Assembly: GCA_031178025.1 (NCBI GenBank)
Contig: JAPSJU010000164.1
Span: forward strand, 1-5,197
Length of the DNA stretch: 5,197 bases
Reading direction: 5' to 3'
Origin: Agromyces sp.
Lineage (GTDB): Bacteria > Actinomycetota > Actinomycetes > Actinomycetales > Microbacteriaceae
Notes under the pieces: model-generated
What the model was told of the DNA's origin: nothing
Database searches by the model: none
Seen by the model: only the letters and a program-made list of their open reading frames with translations
Translations under genes and position numbers: made by a program
Shown: positions 1 through 5,051 of the stretch, one piece after another
Layout: every line of letters begins with the position of its first letter
How positions within the stretch are numbered: the stretch's first letter is position 1

Positions 1-2
1 CG

Positions 3-398
3 ATGAGACGACTGCACGTCGCGGAGGTCGCGCTCGGTGTCACCGCCGTCGCGTCGGGAGCGTTGCTCTGGGCCCTGATCGATTTCACCCGGTCGGCACA
101 GGGGTTCGCCTGGAGTGAGAACCCGACGCAGGAGCAGATGCTCGCCATGGCGGTCAGCCAGATGACGTGGATCCTCTCGCCGGTGCTCGGCTTCGCCGTG
201 GCGGCATGCGTGCTCGGCCTGGTGTTCGTGTGGTGCTTCGCCGCGCCGCGTCAGCCGATCTCGGCGACGCGCACGATGAGCGCGGCGGGGTCGACCGTGA
301 AGCGCACCGCCGTGACCTCGCCGAACTCCTCGCCGTCGATCTCGAACTCCTGGGGCTCGCCCTCGACGACCAGCTCGACGGAACGACCGCGCGAGTAG
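3..398 (+). CDS. Small two-helix membrane protein, function unknown
   Basis: I do not recognise a family. The 131-residue reading frame opens at an ATG two bases from the window edge, so the true start may lie further upstream and no ribosome binding site can be judged. Two hydrophobic segments are visible, roughly residues 7-29 and 58-80, separated by a polar loop containing NPTQEQ, as in a small integral membrane protein with two helices. The last ~48 residues, from about position 251 on, are Ser/Thr/Pro-rich and low in complexity (SPNSSPSISNSWGSPSTTSS). They lie exactly antisense to the C-terminal codons of the convergent lipid kinase, with third codon positions coinciding. That tail therefore looks like read-through of the opposite gene rather than a selected domain. 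Codon use in bases 3-250 is strongly GC3-biased, and no other gene explains it there, so the membrane part is probably real. It could be a genuine overlapping gene, or a gene that has lost its original stop near position 250. Confidence 0.6.
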   Translation: MRRLHVAEVALGVTAVASGALLWALIDFTRSAQGFAWSENPTQEQMLAMAVSQMTWILSPVLGFAVAACVLGLVFVWCFAAPRQPISATRTMSAAGSTVKRTAVTSPNSSPSISNSWGSPSTTSSTERPRE

Positions 399-1300
399 AT
401 GATCTCGCGGCGCCGATTGCCGCCCGTGAGGTCGATGAGCTGCCGACCGATCGCCGACTTCGCGAGCACGCGGTTCTCCCAGGCGACCTTTCGCCAGATC
501 AGCAGCCAGCCGAGCACGTTGCGCGGTTGCAGGCGCACGACGTCGAGGCGGCCGTCGTCGATCTCCGCGCCGGGGATGAGGTCGATGTTGCCGGGCAGGT
601 AGCCGAGGTTCGCGATGAGCACGCTCAGCACGCGTGAACGATGGGCCCGGCCGCCGTCGATGCGGTGCAGCACGCGGAAGGGCTTCGAGACGGGGATGGC
701 GCGCAGGCCCGCGTCGACGTACGCGAGCCAGCCGATGCGCCGCTTGAGCTCGGGATTCGTGTTCGCGATCATCGCCGCATCGAGGCCGACTCCGCTGATC
801 ACGAGCGACACGTGCCGCTCGGTGGCGCCGCCCGGCCGCACGATGTCGGCGACGAGCACGTCGACGGCCCGAGGGATGCCGGCGAACGCCAGCACGACCG
901 CGTCGGCAGGGTCGTTCACGGGGATGCCGAGGTTGCGAGCGAACAGGTTCCCCGTGCCGAGGGGAACGAGCCCGAGCGGCACCCCGGTGCCGCGCACCCC
1001 GGCGGCGACCGCGCGCACGGTGCCGTCGCCGCCGGCGGCGATCACGAGGTCGACCCCCGCCTCGATCGCACCGCGGGTCGCATCCGTGCCGGGGTCCTCG
1101 ATCGAGGTCTCGATCCACAGCGACGGCGCGAAGTCATGGCGGGCCTCCGCCCGTTCGACGGCAGCGCGGAGGGCGGGAAGACCCTGCTTGGTCGGGTTCA
1201 CGACGACGGCGGCGCGCAGCGTCCGCCGCGCGGCATCCGGCCGCACGCGTCCCGCGTCCCGCTGTCGTGCTCGCGCCGCCACGGAACAACGGTATTGCAT
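251..1300 (-). CDS. Diacylglycerol/lipid kinase family protein (DAGKc fold)
   Basis: Probable soluble lipid kinase of the DgkB/YegS/BmrU type, which uses ATP to phosphorylate diacylglycerol or a related lipid at the cytoplasmic membrane face, usually to return diacylglycerol to phospholipid synthesis. Visible landmarks: a first beta strand with VVVNPTKQG (about residues 32-40), the nucleotide-binding GGDGT at 90-94, and PLGTGNLFARNLG at 113-125. SGVGLDAAM follows in the middle and IDDGRLDVV in the C-terminal beta domain. EIDGEEFGE near 321-329 is where the family carries its catalytic acidic residue. Length (349) is slightly above the usual ~300-330, and the excess is an Arg-rich N-terminus, so the start is doubtful. 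The ATG at 1300 has no visible Shine-Dalgarno. GTG codons at 1282 and 1246 are alternatives, and 1246 would give MRPDAARRTLRAAVVV, closer to family length. The gene is divergent from serS and convergent with the small membrane protein. The lipid substrate cannot be told from sequence. Confidence 0.9.
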   Translation of the reverse strand: MQYRCSVAARARQRDAGRVRPDAARRTLRAAVVVNPTKQGLPALRAAVERAEARHDFAPSLWIETSIEDPGTDATRGAIEAGVDLVIAAGGDGTVRAVAAGVRGTGVPLGLVPLGTGNLFARNLGIPVNDPADAVVLAFAGIPRAVDVLVADIVRPGGATERHVSLVISGVGLDAAMIANTNPELKRRIGWLAYVDAGLRAIPVSKPFRVLHRIDGGRAHRSRVLSVLIANLGYLPGNIDLIPGAEIDDGRLDVVRLQPRNVLGWLLIWRKVAWENRVLAKSAIGRQLIDLTGGNRRREIIYSRGRSVELVVEGEPQEFEIDGEEFGEVTAVRFTVDPAALIVRVAEIG

Positions 1301-1356
1301 GCGGTGGCCGCGCTATCCGGGCTCGCGACGCCGTCGGCCGACCGCGAGCCCACGGC

Positions 1357-1362
1357 TAGACT
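1357..1362 (+). promoter_or_regulatory. -10 element of serS, placed for a leaderless transcript
   Basis: TAGACT matches the actinobacterial TANNNT housekeeping -10. Only seven bases separate it from the GTG start codon at 1370, so initiation at the usual distance would fall on or next to the start codon and the mRNA would lack a 5' leader. No Shine-Dalgarno precedes this GTG, which agrees. I see no convincing -35 hexamer at 17-18 bases spacing; a weak -35 is common in this group. The transcript start is inferred from spacing only. Confidence 0.6.
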
Positions 1363-1369
1363 GGCTCGC

Positions 1370-2638
1370 GTGATCGACCCCGTGCTGCTTCGCGAGAATC
1401 CCGACCTGGTCAAGCATTCCCAGGAGTTGCGCGGCGAGTCCTCCGCCCTCGTCGACGATGCGGTCGAGGCGGATGCCGCTCGTCGTTCCGCGATCACCGA
1501 GTTCGAAGCCCTCCGCGCCGAGCAGAACGCGTTCGGCAAGCGGGTCGCGAAGGCGCCGAAGGAGGAGAAGTCGGCGCTCGTCGCGCAGGCGCAGGACCTC
1601 GCCGCCAGGGTGAAGGAGGCGAACCAGCGCGCCGGCGATGCCGAGTCGGCGTTCGCCGCGGCGGTGCAGCGACTGGGCAACATCGTGATCGACGGCGTGC
1701 CTGCGGGCGGCGAGGACGACTACGTCGTGCTCCGGGAGGTCGGCGGCATCCCCGAGTTCGACTTCGCCCCTCGGGACCACCTCGAGATCGGCGAACTGCT
1801 CGACGCCATCGACATGCAGCGCGGGGCCAAGGTGTCCGGCGCCCGGTTCCACTACCTGAAGGGCGTGGGGGCCCGCCTCGAGCTGGCGCTCATGAGCATG
1901 GGACTCGACCGGGCGCTCGCAGCGGGGTTCACGCCGCTCATCACGCCCACGCTCGTGCGTCCCGAGATCATGCAGGGCACCGGATTCCTCGGGTCCCACG
2001 CCGAGGACATCTACTACCTGCCCGACGACGAGCTGTATCTCACCGGCACGAGCGAGGTCGCGCTCGCGGGCTACCACGCCGACGAGATCGTCGACCTCTC
2101 GAACGGGCCGCTGCGGTACGCCGGCTGGTCGACCTGCTACCGCCGCGAGGCCGGGAGCCATGGCAAGGACACCCGCGGCATCATCCGGGTGCACCAGTTC
2201 AACAAGCTCGAGATGTTCAGCTACGTCGACCCTGCGGACGCCGAAGCCGAGCACGAACGGCTCCTCGGCTGGCAGGAGGAGATGCTGCAGAGCCTCGGCC
2301 TCTCCTATCGCGTCATCGACACGGCGGCGGGCGACCTCGGCTCGAGTGCGGCGCGCAAGTACGACGTCGAAGCGTGGGTGCCGACGCAGCAGGCGTACCG
2401 CGAGCTCACCTCCACGTCGAACTGCACGACGTTCCAGGCGCGTCGCCTCGACATCCGCCAGCGCACCGAGAGCGGCAGGACCTCGCCGGTCGCAACGCTC
2501 AACGGCACCCTGGCCACCACCCGCTGGATCGTCGCGATCCTCGAGACGCACCAGCAGGCGGACGGATCGGTCGTCGTGCCGGAGGCCCTGCGCGGCTACC
2601 TCGGCGGCCTCGAGGTGCTCGAGCCCGTGCGCCGATGA
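1370..2638 (+). CDS. serS: Seryl-tRNA synthetase (SerRS)
   Basis: Cytoplasmic class II aminoacyl-tRNA synthetase that activates serine with ATP and charges tRNA-Ser (and tRNA-Sec where present). The 422 residues match the usual 420-430. The N-terminus (MIDPVLLRENPDLV) is the standard SerRS opening. It is followed by a charged helical-hairpin arm at about residues 30-105, which in the family reaches the long variable arm of tRNA-Ser. The catalytic core shows motif 1 around TPTLVRPEIMQGTG, the serine/ATP-binding TSE at 227-229, and motif 2 at CYRREAGSHGKDTRG (R258/E260). STSNCTTFQARR and motif 3 NGTLATTRW with its arginine at 385 complete the core; the TLATTRW wording is the actinobacterial variant. 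I chose the GTG at 1370 because it gives the canonical N-terminus. The frame stays open upstream only because it runs antisense to the lipid kinase. Its stop overlaps the start of the HAD gene (ATGA), implying co-transcription. Expression is probably leaderless. Confidence 0.97.
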   Translation: MIDPVLLRENPDLVKHSQELRGESSALVDDAVEADAARRSAITEFEALRAEQNAFGKRVAKAPKEEKSALVAQAQDLAARVKEANQRAGDAESAFAAAVQRLGNIVIDGVPAGGEDDYVVLREVGGIPEFDFAPRDHLEIGELLDAIDMQRGAKVSGARFHYLKGVGARLELALMSMGLDRALAAGFTPLITPTLVRPEIMQGTGFLGSHAEDIYYLPDDELYLTGTSEVALAGYHADEIVDLSNGPLRYAGWSTCYRREAGSHGKDTRGIIRVHQFNKLEMFSYVDPADAEAEHERLLGWQEEMLQSLGLSYRVIDTAAGDLGSSAARKYDVEAWVPTQQAYRELTSTSNCTTFQARRLDIRQRTESGRTSPVATLNGTLATTRWIVAILETHQQADGSVVVPEALRGYLGGLEVLEPVRR

Positions 2639-3465
2639 GTGAGCGGATGCCACAGGCCCAGCCCGCCACCGACCCCTGGCTCGTGGCGCTCGACATCGAC
2701 GGCACGATCCTGCACGAGGACGAGTCGATCGACGAACGGGTGGCCGATGCCGTCCTCTCCTGCCGTGAGCGGGGGCATGAGGTCATGCTCGCGACCGGCC
2801 GGTCGTGGGCGACGACGGCGCCGGTGCTCGATCGCCTCGGGCTCACTCCTGAGTACGTCGTGTGCGCCAACGGGGCCATCACGATGCGTCGCGACGATGC
2901 GGAACCCGGCGGCTACGTGCGCGAGCACATCGAGACGTTCGACCCCACCGGGGTGCTCGAGCGCATCCGCGCGTTCCTGCCGAGCGGCCGGTTCATGGTG
3001 GAGCTCGCCGACGGCTATCGGCTGTACACCGAGGGCATGAGCGACTGGAACCTCGACGAGGCGCGAGAGGTGGAGTTCGACGAGCTGCTCGACCAGCGGG
3101 CGACCCGCGTCGTCGTGATCTCGCCCGACCACGAGCTGGAGGAGTTCCTCCGGATCGTGGAGGACATGGGCCTGCACCAGGTCAGCTACTCGATCGGCTG
3201 GACCGCGTGGCTCGACATCGCGCCCGACGGGGTGAGCAAGGCCACCGCGCTCGAGCGGGTGCGCGGATGGCTCGACGTGCCGCTCGAGCGGGTGATCGCG
3301 GTCGGCGACGGCCGCAACGACATCGACATGTTCACCTGGGCCGGTGCCGCCGGACGCGCCGTCGCGATGGGCCAGGCTCCCGACGACGTGCGCGCCGCCG
3401 CGAACGAGACGACCGACGACATCCACCACGCCGGGCTCGCCGCGGTACTCGACTCGCTGCCGTAA
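2635..3465 (+). CDS. HAD-superfamily hydrolase, Cof-type (subfamily IIB)
   Basis: Probable cytoplasmic phosphatase acting on a small phosphorylated metabolite (sugar phosphates, nucleotides or cofactors such as PLP and FMN are typical for Cof-type enzymes). All four HAD motifs are present in the 276 residues. Motif I is DIDGT at 20-24 (nucleophile D20, acid/base D22), motif II is LATGRS with T54, motif III is K202 in DGVSKATAL, and motif IV is GDGRNDIDM at 224-232. The stretch of about residues 80-200 between motifs II and III is the C2-type cap that sets specificity in this subfamily. DGVSKATAL followed by GDGRND is the classic Cof signature. The ATG at 2635 shares its last two bases with the serS stop codon (ATGA), which favours translational coupling. 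A second ATG at 2647 would remove only four residues and is possible. The pairing with serS does not reveal the substrate. No signal peptide is seen. Confidence 0.93.
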   Translation: MSERMPQAQPATDPWLVALDIDGTILHEDESIDERVADAVLSCRERGHEVMLATGRSWATTAPVLDRLGLTPEYVVCANGAITMRRDDAEPGGYVREHIETFDPTGVLERIRAFLPSGRFMVELADGYRLYTEGMSDWNLDEAREVEFDELLDQRATRVVVISPDHELEEFLRIVEDMGLHQVSYSIGWTAWLDIAPDGVSKATALERVRGWLDVPLERVIAVGDGRNDIDMFTWAGAAGRAVAMGQAPDDVRAAANETTDDIHHAGLAAVLDSLP

Positions 3466-3498
3466 CGCCACGTCCTGCCCGCGCCCAGACGCGGCGGA

Positions 3499-3504
3499 TA
3501 AGAT
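3499..3504 (+). promoter_or_regulatory. Possible -10 element of the first LCP gene
   Basis: TAAGAT is an AT-rich island in a GC-rich 62-base gap between the HAD and LCP genes and fits TANNNT. Initiation about 7 bases downstream would give a leader of under 20 bases that still holds the Shine-Dalgarno at 3514-3520. No -35 is evident. A 5-bp inverted repeat (CCGCG/CGCGG at 3479-3483 and 3490-3494) sits just upstream and is too small for a terminator. The LCP gene may have its own promoter, read through from serS, or both. Confidence 0.35.
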
Positions 3505-3513
3505 CGGCGCGTC

Positions 3514-3520
3514 GGGAAGG
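3514..3520 (+). promoter_or_regulatory. Ribosome binding site that fixes the LCP start
   Basis: GGGAAGG lies seven bases before the GTG at 3528 and is the only good Shine-Dalgarno in the region. It supports that GTG as the true start of the LCP gene, although the frame remains open far upstream across the HAD gene. Confidence 0.7.
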
Positions 3521-3527
3521 TGGTCGG

Positions 3528-4814
3528 GTGAGCGCACGAATCGGACCGGGCTCGCGCAGCGAGGCCGCTCCTCCGCCGCTGCCCACCCGGCACGGCCGGC
3601 TCCCACGCCACGGCGCCGTGAAGGCGTTGGCGAAGCTCGCGGCGTCCGTCGTCGCCGTCATCGCCGTGAGCGGCATCGCGGTGGCGGGGTACGCGGCCGT
3701 CGACCTCTTCGCCGGGGTGGAGCCGACGCTCGAGCTCGAGAACGAGCAGATCCTCGACGACGTGCCCGACATCGGTGCGATGGAGGGCGGCCTCTTCTTC
3801 CTCCTCGTCGGCAGCGACAAACGGCCCCAGAACGGCGCGTTCGGCGATCCCGAGGAGGAGTCGGGCGTCCTCAACGACGTCACGATGCTGGTGCACATCT
3901 CGGAGGATCACTCACACGTCGAGGTGGTGAGCTTCCCGCGCGACATGCTGGTCTCGGTGCCCGAGTGCCCCGATCCCGAGAATCCCGACGGCGAGCCGCT
4001 GTCGGCGATGTCCGAGGTGAAGATGAACACGGTGCTGCACCACGGCGGCTTCGGATGCGTCGCCGCCACGGTCGAGCAGCTCACGGGCGTCGAGATCCCG
4101 ACCGGGGGCATCGTCGAGTTCGACGGCGTCGCGGCGCTCTCCACCGCGATCGGCGGTGTGGAGGTGTGCGTCGCCGAGCGCATCGACGACGACTACGCGG
4201 GGCTGCACCTGGATGCCGGCACGCACACCATCTCCGGCTACGACGCCCTCGCCTTCCTCAGGTCGCGCCACGGCGTGGGTGACGGCAGCGACCTGGGGCG
4301 CATCTCCAACCAGCAGACGTTCCTCGCGTCGCTCATCCGCACGGTCGAGCGCGACGGCGTGCTCCGAGACCCGGTGAAGCTCTACTCGATCGCGAAGGCC
4401 GTCACCACGAACATGCAGCTCACCTCGGCCCTGCAGGATCCGGTGCGCCTGGTGTCGATCGCGCGCGCGATCACCGACATCGACCTCGCGAAGGTCGCGT
4501 TCATCCAGTATCCGACGGCGTACACCGACGGTTTCGCCGCGGTCGTCCCGACCGAGTCGGCAGCACTCGTCAACGCCGCGCTGCAGGCCGACCTGCCCGT
4601 ACAGCTCGACCCGACGGCCCAGGACAACACGGACTTCGGAACGGTGCCCGATCCTGCCGCGCCGCCGGCCGAGGGCGAAACGCCCGCCGAGGGCGAGACG
4701 CCCGCCGAGGGTGAGACGCCGCCGGCGACGGAGGCCCCGGTGCAGGCGCTTCCGCCGGATGTCACCGGCCAGACGGGCGCTGACGTGCGTTGTGCGAGCG
4801 CGAACGAGGGCTGA
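3528..4814 (+). CDS. LCP (LytR-CpsA-Psr) family cell-wall glycopolymer ligase
   Basis: Membrane-anchored enzyme expected to transfer glycopolymers from a polyprenyl-pyrophosphate carrier onto peptidoglycan outside the membrane. The 428 residues show a basic cytoplasmic tail with RHGRL at 21-25, one transmembrane helix at about 35-57, and then an extracellular LCP domain. Its landmarks are VGSDKRP at 94-100 (the family core is usually GSDSR), NDVTM at 116-120, and SFPRDM at 135-140 with the conserved R138/D139. LRSRHGVGDGSDLGRISNQQ at 244-263 supplies R245, R247, D255, R258 and the paired glutamines. These Arg/Asp residues bind the pyrophosphate and metal in known LCP structures. Residues 365-410 form a Pro/Glu/Ala-rich tail with three PAEGET units, and the end (TGQTGADVRC) resembles other actinobacterial LCP proteins. 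Four extracytoplasmic cysteines (147, 177, 214, 422) could form two disulfides. No LytR_C domain is seen. The GTG start is set by the Shine-Dalgarno at 3514. A rare UCA serine codon (residue 129) would need the tRNA encoded just downstream. The glycopolymer is unknown. Confidence 0.95.
   Translation: MSARIGPGSRSEAAPPPLPTRHGRLPRHGAVKALAKLAASVVAVIAVSGIAVAGYAAVDLFAGVEPTLELENEQILDDVPDIGAMEGGLFFLLVGSDKRPQNGAFGDPEEESGVLNDVTMLVHISEDHSHVEVVSFPRDMLVSVPECPDPENPDGEPLSAMSEVKMNTVLHHGGFGCVAATVEQLTGVEIPTGGIVEFDGVAALSTAIGGVEVCVAERIDDDYAGLHLDAGTHTISGYDALAFLRSRHGVGDGSDLGRISNQQTFLASLIRTVERDGVLRDPVKLYSIAKAVTTNMQLTSALQDPVRLVSIARAITDIDLAKVAFIQYPTAYTDGFAAVVPTESAALVNAALQADLPVQLDPTAQDNTDFGTVPDPAAPPAEGETPAEGETPAEGETPPATEAPVQALPPDVTGQTGADVRCASANEG
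4665..4718 (+). repeat. Three tandem 18-base units encoding PAEGET
   Basis: Three consecutive in-frame 18-base copies encode PAEGET at residues 380-397 of the LCP protein. The copies differ only at synonymous positions (CCG/CCC, GCC, GGC/GGT, GAA/GAG), so they are slightly diverged rather than freshly duplicated. They make a flexible acidic, proline-containing linker outside the membrane between the LCP domain and the C-terminal TGQT segment. Copy number could vary between strains by slippage. Confidence 0.9.
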
Positions 4815-4849
4815 CGGGGGTCGCCTCAGAACCTTCTCAGGGTGTGCTG

Positions 4850-4873
4850 CGAGGCTCGAAGCGGCATGCCTCG
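4850..4873. repeat. Inverted repeat in the tRNA-Ser promoter
   Basis: CGAGGC at 4850-4855 and GCCTCG at 4868-4873 are a perfect 6-bp inverted repeat with a 12-base centre. It ends two bases before the tRNA -10 and covers the -35/spacer region. It could be an operator for a dimeric regulator, or a weak hairpin at the end of the LCP transcript. No U-tract follows, so an intrinsic terminator is not supported. Confidence 0.4.
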
Positions 4874-4875
4874 GC

Positions 4876-4881
4876 TAGAAT
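4876..4881 (+). promoter_or_regulatory. -10 element of the tRNA-Ser gene
   Basis: TAGAAT matches the housekeeping -10 at five of six positions of TATAAT and stands out in GC-rich DNA. Initiation about 7 bases downstream would leave a leader of roughly 43 bases before the mature tRNA at 4933. The surrounding octamer CGGCTAGA (4872-4879) is identical to that at the serS promoter (1353-1360). No clear -35 is seen. Confidence 0.6.
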
Positions 4882-4895
4882 CGGGGCCGGCGCGC

Positions 4896-4932
4896 ATGCC
4901 TGCGCCCCTCCGGGGTGCGGGCTGGCGGGCAT
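4896..4932 (+). other. Folded 5' leader of the tRNA-Ser precursor
   Basis: The leader can form a hairpin of up to 10 base pairs, CCTGCGCCCC (4899-4908) with GGGGTGCGGG (4912-4921) around a TCC loop, including two G-U pairs. As an alternative or outer helix, ATGCC (4896-4900) pairs with GGCAT (4928-4932), ending at the base just before the mature tRNA. The two helices compete for bases 4899-4900. No T-run follows, so this is not a standard terminator. Confidence 0.5.
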
Positions 4933-5017
4933 GGAGGGCTGTCCGAGCGGCCGATGGAGCTGGTCTTGAAAACCAGTGGGCAGCAATGCCTCGTGGGTTC
5001 GAATCCCACGCCCTCCG
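4933..5017 (+). tRNA. tRNA-Ser, anticodon UGA (reads UCA and other UCN codons)
   Basis: An 85-base class II tRNA folds completely. The acceptor stem is GGAGGGC (4933-4939) with GCCCTCC (5010-5016), followed by discriminator G5017, which is typical of serine tRNAs. The D-arm follows U4940 and G4941. The anticodon stem CTGGT/ACCAG encloses the loop CTTGAAA, giving anticodon TGA at 4967-4969. A long variable arm (GGCA-GCAA-TGCC, 4979-4990) is the main SerRS identity element. The T-arm is GTGGG-TTCGAAT-CCCAC (4993-5009). The 3' CCA is not encoded (CAC follows), so it must be added by nucleotidyltransferase. The gene lies between two LCP genes, and the synthetase that would charge it is encoded at 1370-2638 on the same strand. 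Confidence 0.97.
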
Positions 5018-5040
5018 CACCGCGGACCGACACGACGACT

Positions 5041-5047
5041 GAAGGGA
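5041..5047 (+). promoter_or_regulatory. Ribosome binding site of the second LCP gene
   Basis: GAAGGGA ends four bases before the GTG at 5052 and is a strong Shine-Dalgarno. It decides the start of the partial gene. Only 34 bases separate the tRNA 3' end from this GTG, and no terminator or clear -10 is visible there, so the gene may be transcribed from the tRNA promoter. Confidence 0.7.
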
Positions 5048-5051
5048 ACAC

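Noticed and set aside
641..1369. Upstream extension of the serS frame by about 240 codons as an N-terminal fusion domain
   Set aside because: It lies wholly antisense to the lipid kinase, is Arg/Asp/His-rich filler, and the canonical SerRS N-terminus begins exactly at the GTG at 1370.
1313..2653. 446-codon open frame on the minus strand opposite serS
   Set aside because: It shows no recognisable motif, and its composition (repeated Val, His, Arg, Leu) is that expected from reading a GC3-biased gene antisense.
2862..3527. Upstream extension of the LCP frame as a long N-terminal region
   Set aside because: It overlaps the HAD gene in another frame and is Arg-rich shadow sequence. The Shine-Dalgarno at 3514-3520 and the family-like start place the real beginning at 3528.
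2596..3606. 336-codon open frame on the minus strand opposite the HAD gene
   Set aside because: The + strand frame here has all four HAD motifs. The minus frame has the His/Arg/Val-rich composition of an antisense shadow.
4828..4837. AGAACCTTCT inverted repeat as an intrinsic terminator of the first LCP gene
   Set aside because: The centre is only two bases, too tight for a hairpin, and no T-run follows.
4899..4921. GC-rich hairpin before the tRNA as a terminator
   Set aside because: It lies downstream of the tRNA -10, so it would block the tRNA, and it is not followed by T residues.
4842..5042. Short open frame of 66 codons running through the tRNA
   Set aside because: It coincides with the complete tRNA-Ser and has no ribosome binding site.
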